Of a stretch of DNA of 64,000 nucleotides, positions 1 to 9,344 are shown in pieces. The stretch spans positions 93,168 to 157,167 of the forward strand of contig NZ_JAQBNR010000002.1 of assembly GCF_028288465.1 (NCBI RefSeq), read 5' to 3'. Origin of the DNA: Ferruginibacter sp. (GTDB taxonomy: Bacteria; Bacteroidota; Bacteroidia; Chitinophagales; Chitinophagaceae). The notes beneath the pieces are model-generated. The model was given only the letters and a program-made list of their open reading frames with translations. It was not told the DNA's origin and did no database searches. A program made the translations under genes and the position numbers. Position 1 is the first letter of the stretch, and the number at the start of each line of letters is the position of its first letter.

Positions 1-337
1 TATTTTTTCCAAAGGCAGATACAGCGTAATATAAATAAAACTGCCCGTTGTGATAACTGATATCCGGTGCCCAGATATGTCCCCTGAAAGATGGAATAGC
101 ATCCACCGCCCATTGCGGCGCCTTATCAAAAACCGGCTTTAATTGTTTCCAGTGTTTCATATCCGGCGAAGAAAAAGCGGTGATACCCTGGCCTGTGCAA
201 AAGATGTAATACATACTGTCCTGCCGGATGATCACGGGATCATGTACAGAAATGAGTGTATCATTTATTGCAGGCTTTATTTGACCGTCAACGGTAAAAG
301 TTGCCAGCATCAATAAAGCGAAAAGAAAATTTTTCAT
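1..337 (-). CDS. Glycoside hydrolase family 43 protein, N-terminal part (cut by window edge)
   Basis: The first 112 codons of a secreted protein are visible; the rest lies beyond the left edge. It starts MKNFLFALLMLATFTVDGQ, a signal peptide. The motif HDPVIIRQ holds the general-base Asp of the GH43 beta-propeller, and HIWAPDISYHNGQFYLYY is the typical blade 1 to 2 segment of arabinan endo-1,5-alpha-L-arabinosidases. The ATG lies 5 bases after the stop of the GH51 gene, so it should be the last visible gene of the susC-led operon. The likely role is internal cleavage of alpha-1,5-arabinan, or exo release of arabinose; the subfamily cannot be fixed from this fragment. Confidence 0.85.
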   Translation of the reverse strand, partial: MKNFLFALLMLATFTVDGQIKPAINDTLISVHDPVIIRQDSMYYIFCTGQGITAFSSPDMKHWKQLKPVFDKAPQWAVDAIPSFRGHIWAPDISYHNGQFYLYYAVSAFGKN

Positions 338-342
338 ACAAT

Positions 343-2355
343 TTATTTCATACCAATGCGGTACACGCTGAAGGAATAGGCTGGTAATGAAGCCGCCAGT
401 TTATTGCCTTTTACCTGTACTGTTGAGGCAACCGGACTAACCGCTTCAGGCGTTGCAAAACTATTTACATCCAGCACCGAATTCCCTTTTAAAAGAGTCA
501 CCGTTGCAGCAGGTGTTAATTTTTTTGCACCATTAATAGTGATGACTTTATTGACGGCATTGGCCGAAGCATTTACTACTTTAATAATCACCTCATTGGT
601 ATTTTTATCAGTCACTGCAGATACGTACAGACTATCCTGCCCCGTTACTGCCTGGCCATCCATTAACGCCGGTACTACATTGGTTCCCTTGTTGGTGCTA
701 TATAATTTTTGCACGTAATAATTTGGCGTACCATAAGATTGCAGGTTATTCACCCAAATCAAATCAGGCGTCCATTGCCAGCCATCAGCATGTGCAAATA
801 ACGGCGCATAAGATGCCATACTTACTACTCCTGCATTGCGTTCAAGGCCCGTCATAAATGCGGCTTCGCTGATAGCCGTGAGCCAGTTATTTTTATTGTC
901 TATACTTACTGTCTTATCACTCTGTGCGGCATATTCACCACCAAATACTTTTGAGCCGTTTCTTGGATAATTATCATACCGTTTCGCATTGGCCAAAAAC
1001 CACTCCGGTTTTTGATAATAGTGTTCATCAATAATATCCGCCTTCATGGCATGCAGTTCTTTATTTAGATAATCAAACATGTCACCGTTGGGTGCAATGC
1101 CTGAACTGTTCACCAGTTTAAAATCCGGATATTTTGATTTAATGGCTTTGGTAAAAATTTTCAACCGCTCAATGTATTGTGGTCCCCAATTTTCGTTGCC
1201 TACTCCCATCATCTTTAAATTGAATGGCGCAGGATGTCCCATACCAGCACGCACTTTTCCCCATTTGGTGGTTACATCGCCATTGGCAAATTCAATCAAA
1301 TCCAATGCATCCTGAACGTAGGGATCAATGTCTCCCACCGGAACAACTTCTGCCGAATTAAACTGGCAAGCCATACCGCAATTCAATATCGGCAACGGTG
1401 CGGCACCGATGTCTTCTGCCAACTGAAAATACTCAAAAAAGCCAAGGCCGAATGTTTGAAAATAATCAGGGGCCGGGCGGTGGGCAAATTCAAAATTCCA
1501 GCGGTTAATAATAAGTTGCCTGTCTTCAATGGGACCCAGTGTTTTTTTCCATTGATAGCGTTGGGAAAGATCAAAACCTTCCACAATGCAGCCTCCCGGA
1601 AAACGGATAAAGCCAGGCTTAAGATCAGCCAGTTTTTGAATCATATCTGCCCGCATGCCTCCGGGGCGGTTCTTCCATGTATCGGATGGAAACAGTGAAA
1701 TCATGTCCAGGTCAATCACACCATTGCCTTCAAACCAGATATTCATTTTTGCTTTCAGCACTGTTTCATTCGCTGTAAAACTGGCTGCTGTTTTATGCCA
1801 TTCGCTGCCTGCTTCGTTTGGTGCAACAGTAGTGCCGCCTAAAAATTTTCCGGTACTATCTACCAATTCTATATGCATTTTTACACCCGAAGCTGACTGG
1901 TGATACATCACGGAAAAATCATACCGAAGATCTTTTTTAATCCCCATACCACGAAAGCCTTCATTGGTTAAACCAAGATTCCCTTTCGCTACGTGATCAA
2001 CTGTAACATTTATGTAGCGGGGGTTTGCAGTATTTTCTTCTTTCCGGTTCACCACCAATACGGGGCTCGTTAAAGCAGCTACAGGGTCGTTTTCTCGTAG
2101 TGGTTGTTTTACACTCCATCCCATCATGGGTTTAAAAAATTCAAAGGAGCGGTTCTTTACCAGTTCCGCATAGATACCTCCATCGGCGCCAAGGTTAATG
2201 TCTTCAAAAAACACTCCCCACATGGTGGGTTGTACATCGGCTATGGGTTTATTTACCTGTACGGCAATAACACTGTTATTTTGCGCCTGCGTCAATGAAG
2301 GCAGCAACGAACCTGTTGTGAGCGAAACGGCAACAAGCAACTTTTTAATACGCAT
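343..2355 (-). CDS. Alpha-L-arabinofuranosidase, GH51
   Basis: Secreted 670-residue retaining alpha-L-arabinofuranosidase that removes terminal arabinofuranose from arabinan or arabinoxylan. A signal peptide ends near residue 24 (LTQAQ). The early motif MWGVFFEDINLGADGGIYAEL is shared by GH51 enzymes that carry an N-terminal CBM-like domain. The acid/base Glu lies in GVGNENWG (about residue 388) and the nucleophile Glu in FGGEYAAQS (about 473). A C-terminal beta-sandwich follows. Length fits the long GH51 type found in Bacteroidota. It lies 133 bases downstream of the second GH51 gene, on the same strand. Confidence 0.93.
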   Translation of the reverse strand: MRIKKLLVAVSLTTGSLLPSLTQAQNNSVIAVQVNKPIADVQPTMWGVFFEDINLGADGGIYAELVKNRSFEFFKPMMGWSVKQPLRENDPVAALTSPVLVVNRKEENTANPRYINVTVDHVAKGNLGLTNEGFRGMGIKKDLRYDFSVMYHQSASGVKMHIELVDSTGKFLGGTTVAPNEAGSEWHKTAASFTANETVLKAKMNIWFEGNGVIDLDMISLFPSDTWKNRPGGMRADMIQKLADLKPGFIRFPGGCIVEGFDLSQRYQWKKTLGPIEDRQLIINRWNFEFAHRPAPDYFQTFGLGFFEYFQLAEDIGAAPLPILNCGMACQFNSAEVVPVGDIDPYVQDALDLIEFANGDVTTKWGKVRAGMGHPAPFNLKMMGVGNENWGPQYIERLKIFTKAIKSKYPDFKLVNSSGIAPNGDMFDYLNKELHAMKADIIDEHYYQKPEWFLANAKRYDNYPRNGSKVFGGEYAAQSDKTVSIDNKNNWLTAISEAAFMTGLERNAGVVSMASYAPLFAHADGWQWTPDLIWVNNLQSYGTPNYYVQKLYSTNKGTNVVPALMDGQAVTGQDSLYVSAVTDKNTNEVIIKVVNASANAVNKVITINGAKKLTPAATVTLLKGNSVLDVNSFATPEAVSPVASTVQVKGNKLAASLPAYSFSVYRIGMK

Positions 2356-2488
2356 GCTTTTATTTTTTTATTATAGGGATTCAATACTGTTAATCGTTTA
2401 TTTTTCTAAGTGTACAAGAACTAAGATCTAACCACATTGCAAAGGCAGGTATAAACAGTGTTACAGTAATTGCCCTTCTTGTGTATTT

Positions 2489-4033
2489 TTATTTAAGAGT
2501 TACCACAATAACTGATGTTGGCGGTACTGTGATAGATAAAATATTTTTGTTCAGTGCCAAATCTTTAAATACAACCGGCTTTATTTTATCAGGCTCGGTA
2601 AATGAATTATAGTCCTGCAATTTTTTTGAAGTAAGCACTTTTGCAGCTACTGTTTTTACTTTTTCATCGCCGATATTTACGTCAATTTTTTGGGCATGAG
2701 CCGGATCAATATTCACCAAGGAAATATGAATGGCACCGGTACTGTCTTTAGATGCAGAGGCAGAAACAGCCGGTAATTTTTGTCCGTTAAAAGTATAGTC
2801 GTTGCCTGTAACCGTTAATGGCAGCAATGTTGCGTTCTGGTGCACATTGTACATTTCCATTACATGGTAAGTAGGTGTAAGGATCATTTTTTCTTTGTTG
2901 GTCAAAATAACAGCCTGCAGCACATTTACGCATTGCGCCAAATTTGCAATACGCACCCTGTCGGCATGGTTGTTAAAAATGTTTAGTGTAACGCCTGCAA
3001 TCATCGCATCCCGGATGGTATTTTGCTGGTATAAAAAACCGGGATTGGTACCTTTCTCTACATCATACCATCCGCCCCATTCATCTACCACCAATGCAAT
3101 CTTTTTAGCAGGATCATATTTATCCATAACGGCGGCGTGTTTGGTTACCAGTTCATCCATCAGCAATGCCTGCTTCATAATACCAAAATATTGTTCTTCA
3201 GAAAATTCGATGGCAGGCCCTTTTTTATTCCAGTCAAGCACCGAGTAATGATGCATGGCCACGCCCCCCAGCATGTTCAATGGAATATTTTTCATCAGGG
3301 TTTCTGTCCAGTTATAGTCAGCATCGCTTGCACCAGATGCAATGCGCAATAAGCCGCCGCTATTTTCCCAGTCGGAAATAAAGGTGGCGTACTTTCGGTA
3401 TTCATCTGCATAATATTCAGGTTTCATATTTCCACCACAGCCCCAGGCTTCGTTTCCGATACCCCATAATTTTACTTTCCAGGGTTCTGTTCTGCCATTT
3501 TGTGTACGCAGGTCACTCATCGGACTTTTACCTTTAAAGTTGGTATATTGTACCCAGTCGGCTAACTCCTGTACAGTGCCACTACCAACATTACCGGAGA
3601 GGTAAGGTTCTGCACCCAGCAGTTCGCACATGTTCAAAAAATCGTGCGTGCCAAAGCTGTTATCTTCTGTTACACCACCCCACCATTTGTTTACCATGGC
3701 AGGCCGTTTATCTTTCGGACCAATACCGTCTTTCCAGTGATAGGTATCTGCAAAACAACCGCCCGGCCAGCGCAGGTTAGGAATTTTTAATTTTTTCAAC
3801 GCATCAATAATGTCATTACGTACGCCATTTGTGTTGGGTATTTTAGAAGTATCTCCTACGTAAAAACCATCGTAAATACAGTGACCGAGGTGCTCTGCAA
3901 AGTGGCCATAAATATTTTTACTGATGGTAACTTTGGCCGTTGCAGAATTAATGGCAATTGTGTTTTGCTGGGCAAGTCCAAGTTTAGATGCTGCAACCAA
4001 TACCAGTAACAGCAACGCACATTTTTTTTTCAT
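2489..4033 (-). CDS. Alpha-N-arabinofuranosidase, GH51 (short type)
   Basis: A 514-residue secreted arabinofuranosidase of the compact GH51 type (TIM barrel plus C-terminal beta-sandwich), different from its 670-residue neighbour. The signal peptide is MKKKCALLLLVLVAASKLGLA. Diagnostic motifs are IYGHFAEHLGHCIYDG, RWPGGCFADTYHW, the acid/base Glu in GIGNEAWGCGG (about residue 195) and the nucleophile Glu in VVDEWGGWYD (about 318). It releases L-arabinose from arabino-oligosaccharides. The signal peptide places it in the periplasm or outside, whereas many homologues of this type are cytoplasmic. Confidence 0.94.
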   Translation of the reverse strand: MKKKCALLLLVLVAASKLGLAQQNTIAINSATAKVTISKNIYGHFAEHLGHCIYDGFYVGDTSKIPNTNGVRNDIIDALKKLKIPNLRWPGGCFADTYHWKDGIGPKDKRPAMVNKWWGGVTEDNSFGTHDFLNMCELLGAEPYLSGNVGSGTVQELADWVQYTNFKGKSPMSDLRTQNGRTEPWKVKLWGIGNEAWGCGGNMKPEYYADEYRKYATFISDWENSGGLLRIASGASDADYNWTETLMKNIPLNMLGGVAMHHYSVLDWNKKGPAIEFSEEQYFGIMKQALLMDELVTKHAAVMDKYDPAKKIALVVDEWGGWYDVEKGTNPGFLYQQNTIRDAMIAGVTLNIFNNHADRVRIANLAQCVNVLQAVILTNKEKMILTPTYHVMEMYNVHQNATLLPLTVTGNDYTFNGQKLPAVSASASKDSTGAIHISLVNIDPAHAQKIDVNIGDEKVKTVAAKVLTSKKLQDYNSFTEPDKIKPVVFKDLALNKNILSITVPPTSVIVVTLK

Positions 4034-4123
4034 ACTTTTTATTTTTTACATTTTGTCATAACAATCAAACCGAAGTTATATAAATGTGCCTTGTATTTAC
4101 AGGTTAAATTTTAAAAACAATTT

Positions 4124-5725
4124 TTATCTTAACTTTTTTGCCCACACAGATACACCTGAAGGGGTGAGTCCGGCATAGGTCAGCGTTACTACCCTTGTTG
4201 CAGCTTCCCAATCCCAGGCATCTTTTACTATGTATTTGTTGCCATTGATGTTTAATAAACCCGTGGTGGCATCAAACGACCACCCTCCTGTAACACCACC
4301 GCTTACTTTTTTATCAGCGCCCAACGTTACCGTTACAGAATGTTGTATCACCTGGTATTGATATTGCAACGTAATCTGTTCCCAATTACCTACTAATGAT
4401 TGTTCGGTAATAGAAGTTGCAGGCACCGCAGCATATCTTTCCGGCGACACAACCGGCCAGCCATCCCCGGTCCATTGTATGCTTCTTACCTGCCCCATCA
4501 TTAATGCATTGGATGCGTTGATTCCGGGTACATCCTTCGGCAATCGTCCCTGGGAAGCATAAAACCACTCTTTTGTATCAGGATTTTGAAATATCGCACA
4601 ATGAGAAATGCCTACCCAGCCTGTATGATTGTTGAAGGCATAGGGATGTGTTACAATGGGCCAACATTCTGCGCCTGCAGTTACATTGCCACCATCCATA
4701 CCTATATAAGGCCCGGTTATATTTTTTGACCTTGCAACACGGGTATTATACGCAACAGACAATTCATCATACGCCATAAACAAATAATAATAGCCTGTTG
4801 CTTCATTGTAAATAATTTCAGGTGCTTCCAATGCCTGCCAGCGATTATTACTGATGTTACCACGGCCCGCAATGCGAACACCATAATCATCAATTGTTTC
4901 TAACTTATCCGGCTTGCCGGTAGTTGCATTTAATTTGAGCGCTGCAATACCTGTATGCCAAGAACCATAAACCAGCCAGTGTTCACCCTCTGGTGTAATG
5001 ATAAAGCTGGGATCGATGGCATTGAATTTAAAATACGCATTCCAGTCTGATCCGCCATTCCTGGTATAACTTTCCAGTCCATCAGGTTCAGAACATACAA
5101 CCATGCCTTTATCTGTCCATACATTGGTAGCCAAATCATCCGATTCTGCCAAACCAATAAATGCTCTTTCACTCCAGGATGTATTATAGTCTGTGCCAAC
5201 AATCGGATCCAATACTACTACACAATAATACAAGCGGTATTTGTTACCTACTTTTCTGATACAGGGCGCCCAGTATCCATAAGTTGGATTATCAATTGCA
5301 GGCAACGCCGGTACCATCCTGGCACGTTTATTATTCAAAGAATCTTTTACCCACGCCGGTACGGTTGTAAAGGCAGTACCCATAAAATCCCAATTCACTA
5401 AATCTTTGGAACGGCGGTAAGGATAATGCCCATGACCATCCAGCACATTTCCATAGGAAGCATCCGTTTGGTACATGTAATAATAATCGCCGCATTTTGT
5501 AACCGTAGGGTCATGCACATTGGCAAGGTTCCATTGCGAACGACTTTCCCAGCCCGATATTGGAATGTAATTATCCGCATAAGTTGGCCCGGGAAACGTG
5601 TCTGTTACCGGCGGCACCACAACCGGCGGCGTTACGGGCGGCACAGGTGCAGGCGTACTTGTTTTACTACAACCTGAAACAACTACCAGCAAAGCAACTG
5701 CGATTATAAAAGATAAATATTTCAT
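4124..5725 (-). CDS. GH43 arabinan endo-1,5-alpha-L-arabinosidase, lipoprotein
   Basis: A 533-residue lipoprotein (lipobox VVVSGC, Cys near residue 19) with a Pro/Val-rich linker at about 25-42, as expected for a surface-anchored enzyme. The GH43 catalytic triad is visible: Asp in NVHDPTV (about residue 72), the modulating Asp in AIDPSFI (about 237) and the acid Glu in LEAPEII (about 305). A beta-sandwich-like extension follows from about 440. It probably performs the first, endo-acting cut of arabinan before SusCD import. It sits 36 bases after the FG-GAP lipoprotein gene in the same operon. Confidence 0.92.
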   Translation of the reverse strand: MKYLSFIIAVALLVVVSGCSKTSTPAPVPPVTPPVVVPPVTDTFPGPTYADNYIPISGWESRSQWNLANVHDPTVTKCGDYYYMYQTDASYGNVLDGHGHYPYRRSKDLVNWDFMGTAFTTVPAWVKDSLNNKRARMVPALPAIDNPTYGYWAPCIRKVGNKYRLYYCVVVLDPIVGTDYNTSWSERAFIGLAESDDLATNVWTDKGMVVCSEPDGLESYTRNGGSDWNAYFKFNAIDPSFIITPEGEHWLVYGSWHTGIAALKLNATTGKPDKLETIDDYGVRIAGRGNISNNRWQALEAPEIIYNEATGYYYLFMAYDELSVAYNTRVARSKNITGPYIGMDGGNVTAGAECWPIVTHPYAFNNHTGWVGISHCAIFQNPDTKEWFYASQGRLPKDVPGINASNALMMGQVRSIQWTGDGWPVVSPERYAAVPATSITEQSLVGNWEQITLQYQYQVIQHSVTVTLGADKKVSGGVTGGWSFDATTGLLNINGNKYIVKDAWDWEAATRVVTLTYAGLTPSGVSVWAKKLR

Positions 5726-5761
5726 GTTGTTGAGTTTTTTAGAAAAATTATTTTTAACCGT

Positions 5762-8700
5762 TTATTGTTTAAGGAAATTTAATCCGAATGTTTTTAGTTG
5801 GCTATCGTTCGGTGCTGCTATTAAAATTTTGCCCCTGCTTTTGGTGTTGATGAGTTTCATATCTTTTACATCACCATCCAATATTAAACCGCTGTTGAAC
5901 ATATTAACGGGCGTAAAATTTCCTTTACCATTTCCAAGCAACGCAAGGCCATAGGAAGCATCGTAGCGACCGGTACTAAGCGCCATCTGGTATTCATTAC
6001 CTGCTGTAATTAAATCCAAATTGCCATCGCCGTTTATATCATCTGTAACGATGCTGTTTACCGGTGCAAACTGCGCTTCAACGGGCAGCATATGCGCTTT
6101 GAACTTTCCGTTACCGGTATTCTCTATCCACATTGATGCTGATGTTTCGCAGGTTAACCTGGTCCAGCCGTCGTTGCCATAATCCGTTGTAAATTGCTCC
6201 ATGGTTACGTTTGCATAATCTGCATGCAACAGATATTTTTTCTTTACAGATGGAATTTGTTCAGCCAGCTGGTTCCTGTCCAATGCCGGAAATAACTCGT
6301 ATTGTCTTTTGTTGTTTTTGATATAATATGCAGGTATCAATTCATCAAAACCATTCTTGTCTACATCTTTTGCATACAACATCATGGGCCGTTCTGCAGC
6401 AATATGAAACCTGTTATTAATCCCCATGTTGCCAACGATGTAATCCATATCACCATCCTTATCTATGTCTGCCTGTTGAAGGGATCGCCATAAACCGTGC
6501 ATGTTGGTAAGGCCTGTTGCTGCTGTTACTTCCACCAGTTTATTATTGATGTTCTTAAAAAAACGTACGGCCGTCCATTCGCCACAAACAATAAGATCTG
6601 TTTTTTTATCATTGTCAAAATCAGTAAAAAGGGCACCTGTTATCATCCCGGGAAATTGCAGTGCTCCGCATACTTCGGTCGTTACATCTGTAAATTTTCC
6701 ATGGTTATTTTGCAAAATATAACTGCGGGGAGATTGCGGGTATTTTTGTGGCAACAGCCTTCCGCCAATGAAGATATCCATATCACCATCGCCATCATAA
6801 TCGGCAACCGCAACTGCCTTTGTAATGGCTGTTATTACAGGAAGGGCCGATGTATCCAACACAAAATTACCTTTGCCATCATTGATGTATAAACGAGGCT
6901 GGTTATATTTTGGAACGCTAAATTCAAAACTGCCGCCTGTGATTAATAAATCTAAATCTTTGTCGCCATCTGCATCAAATAAAACGGCCCCCAAATCTTC
7001 TTCCGGTTTATTGCCTTCAACCAGGTTGGTTGATGTAAAGCCACCACCCGGTTTTTGAATAAATATTTTACCGGATTGATTGGCTGCCCCGCCAACAAAA
7101 AAATCTTCCAGCCCGTCTCCGTTTACGTCACCTGTTGCAATGCAGGGACCGAGTTGAGAATATTTTTGCGGCAAAGGCTGGTGATATCCAAAATCAAAAT
7201 TCTGCGCTTCGGTATGTTTAAAATCAATTCCCAACTGATTACTGATATCAGTAAATAGTTTAACCGGCTCAGTTAGTTCTTTTTGTAAAACAGGCTCCTT
7301 CGCATCTGCATAATTTATAACCAATACCTGGTCCACTTTTATATTCTTTATCAATTGCTCTTTATCATCCGGCCATTGAATTTTTAGCGAATCGATTATA
7401 CTTGCATTTCCAATGCCAAAATGAAGTCTTGCGTCCACGCTGGAAGAGAATCCCCTTACAGGTGATTGTTCGGCAAACTGAGTTGATGTTTTATTAAATA
7501 CAGTGACTTTGGCCCCGAAGCCAGAACGATTATTTGGTGAACCATTTAACTGAATTGTTATAAAATTACTTGTGCTGTCTTTAACGGATTTCCTTATTTC
7601 ATTCTTCCATATAAATGCAGGTTCATTCATGTTATTCACTACCAGGTCAAGGTCACCATCATTATCCAGGTCAGCATATGCTGCTCCATTTGAAATAGAG
7701 GGTATAGCAAATCCCGCCATCTTTGTTATGTCCGTAAACGTTAGGTCACCATTATTATGAAACAGATAGTTGTCCATTTTTACACTTCCATACTGGTCAA
7801 TATTTTTACGCAGTGTTTGTATGGATGCCTTGTCCAATGCTTTCTCTGCAGCACCACCGCCGAACGTATAATTGTTAGTGTGTGTTTGTCCGTTTCTGAA
7901 AGCAGTATAATCATTGTTGGTTACATCTTTTCCCAAGCCATTCGTGATATGAATGTCCTTCCACCCATCATTGTCAAAGTCAGCCATCAACACACTCCAG
8001 CTCCAGTCTGTTTCCGCAATACCGGCCAGCTGGCCTATTTCGCTGTAACGTGGTTGCTTTTTATTATCAATTAACATGCTGCCATTATTTAACTGCAACA
8101 TATTTCTTACGTAAGAAGGCTGGTAGCCGAACCGTTGCTGCATATCAAATTTATCCTGGCTGGTAGCGCTGGCCATCATCTTTTTCCTTTCATTGCTTTC
8201 TGGCAGCATATCCAGCACGGCAATGTCGGGCAACCCGTCATTGTTAATGTCTGCAGCATCTACGCCCATGCTGTTGTAGCTCTGGTGTTTTAACGAAGTT
8301 GAAATTACATTAGAGAAAGTACCATCATGGTTATTGAGCCATAAAATATCATTGGCAATGTAATCGTTGGCCACATAAATATCCGGCCAGTTATCGTTGT
8401 TTACATCTGTTATTACAACTCCGAGTCCATATCCATCTTCCTTAATGCCTGCTTGTTTTGAAATCTCATGAAATACGGGATGAAATTGACCCGGAGGAAT
8501 ACCGTCATTTCGGTATAACCTGTCTTGCGCGGGCGAATTGCCGCTGGTATCTTTTAGTTGCAGGTTGTTGGCTGTATGGCTGTACAGGCGGTGATTGAGT
8601 AAATACATGTCCAGGTCACCATCTTTATCAAAATCAAAAAAAGCAGCCTGTGTACTGTAACCTGTATCGGCTAAACCATAAGCCGCAGCCTGTTCTGTAA

Positions 8701-9193
8701 AATGTACTGTACCCTTTGTATTGCCGGCATTGCCATCATTAATGAACAATAAATTTTGCCTTTGCCTTACATCTCTTGAATGAGAAGCACAAACATAGAT
8801 ATCAGCAAACCCATCGTTGTTAATGTCAACAATACTTACACCGGTACACCATTTGCCTGTTTGTACACCGGCATTTTCTGTTATATCTTCAAACTTAAAA
8901 TTGCCTTTATTAAGATACAATTTACTGCTCACCATGCTACCGCAAAAGTAAATATCCGGCAAGCCATCGTTATTAAAATCTGCTATGCCTACACCCGATC
9001 CATTGAACATGTATTCGTTGGTAAAAATGTTGATGGAATCGCTTTCGGTTATTTTATTATCAAAGCTAATATTGGTTTCACTGCTGTTCAATAAGGTAAA
9101 ATGAAAGTTATCCGGGGCAGTACTATTTTTACAACCATCAATAAATAATGGCAGCAGCAACAACAACCGGTATATTTTCTTATTGATGAACAT
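5762..9193 (-). CDS. FG-GAP/VCBS repeat and ASPIC/UnbV domain lipoprotein
   Basis: An 1143-residue lipoprotein (LLPLFIDGCKNS gives the lipidated Cys near residue 21). I count about 14 calcium-binding DxDxDG-like motifs (for example DFNNDGLPDIYF, DYDGDGDMDIFI, DINGDGNLDLIT), the signature of FG-GAP/VCBS beta-propellers. In the middle (about 540-640) an ASPIC/UnbV domain reads DSLKIQWPDDKEQLI. The fold suggests a large surface binding protein. Lying between susD and the GH43 gene, it may act as the surface glycan-binding component of this locus; that role is inferred only from position. No catalytic motif was recognised. Confidence 0.88.
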   Translation of the reverse strand: MFINKKIYRLLLLLPLFIDGCKNSTAPDNFHFTLLNSSETNISFDNKITESDSINIFTNEYMFNGSGVGIADFNNDGLPDIYFCGSMVSSKLYLNKGNFKFEDITENAGVQTGKWCTGVSIVDINNDGFADIYVCASHSRDVRQRQNLLFINDGNAGNTKGTVHFTEQAAAYGLADTGYSTQAAFFDFDKDGDLDMYLLNHRLYSHTANNLQLKDTSGNSPAQDRLYRNDGIPPGQFHPVFHEISKQAGIKEDGYGLGVVITDVNNDNWPDIYVANDYIANDILWLNNHDGTFSNVISTSLKHQSYNSMGVDAADINNDGLPDIAVLDMLPESNERKKMMASATSQDKFDMQQRFGYQPSYVRNMLQLNNGSMLIDNKKQPRYSEIGQLAGIAETDWSWSVLMADFDNDGWKDIHITNGLGKDVTNNDYTAFRNGQTHTNNYTFGGGAAEKALDKASIQTLRKNIDQYGSVKMDNYLFHNNGDLTFTDITKMAGFAIPSISNGAAYADLDNDGDLDLVVNNMNEPAFIWKNEIRKSVKDSTSNFITIQLNGSPNNRSGFGAKVTVFNKTSTQFAEQSPVRGFSSSVDARLHFGIGNASIIDSLKIQWPDDKEQLIKNIKVDQVLVINYADAKEPVLQKELTEPVKLFTDISNQLGIDFKHTEAQNFDFGYHQPLPQKYSQLGPCIATGDVNGDGLEDFFVGGAANQSGKIFIQKPGGGFTSTNLVEGNKPEEDLGAVLFDADGDKDLDLLITGGSFEFSVPKYNQPRLYINDGKGNFVLDTSALPVITAITKAVAVADYDGDGDMDIFIGGRLLPQKYPQSPRSYILQNNHGKFTDVTTEVCGALQFPGMITGALFTDFDNDKKTDLIVCGEWTAVRFFKNINNKLVEVTAATGLTNMHGLWRSLQQADIDKDGDMDYIVGNMGINNRFHIAAERPMMLYAKDVDKNGFDELIPAYYIKNNKRQYELFPALDRNQLAEQIPSVKKKYLLHADYANVTMEQFTTDYGNDGWTRLTCETSASMWIENTGNGKFKAHMLPVEAQFAPVNSIVTDDINGDGNLDLITAGNEYQMALSTGRYDASYGLALLGNGKGNFTPVNMFNSGLILDGDVKDMKLINTKSRGKILIAAPNDSQLKTFGLNFLKQ

Positions 9194-9344
9194 GGTTGAT
9201 AGTAAATCAGTTCAAGTTAAGCGTTGTGAGCAATCGTGATGATAAAGCCTGCAATAAAAAAGATATCTGTTTTTCAACTTTTTATGTGAAAAATTCCTGC
9301 CCACATAATTTTATTTATATGAACAGGAATGATCGCTTACCAAA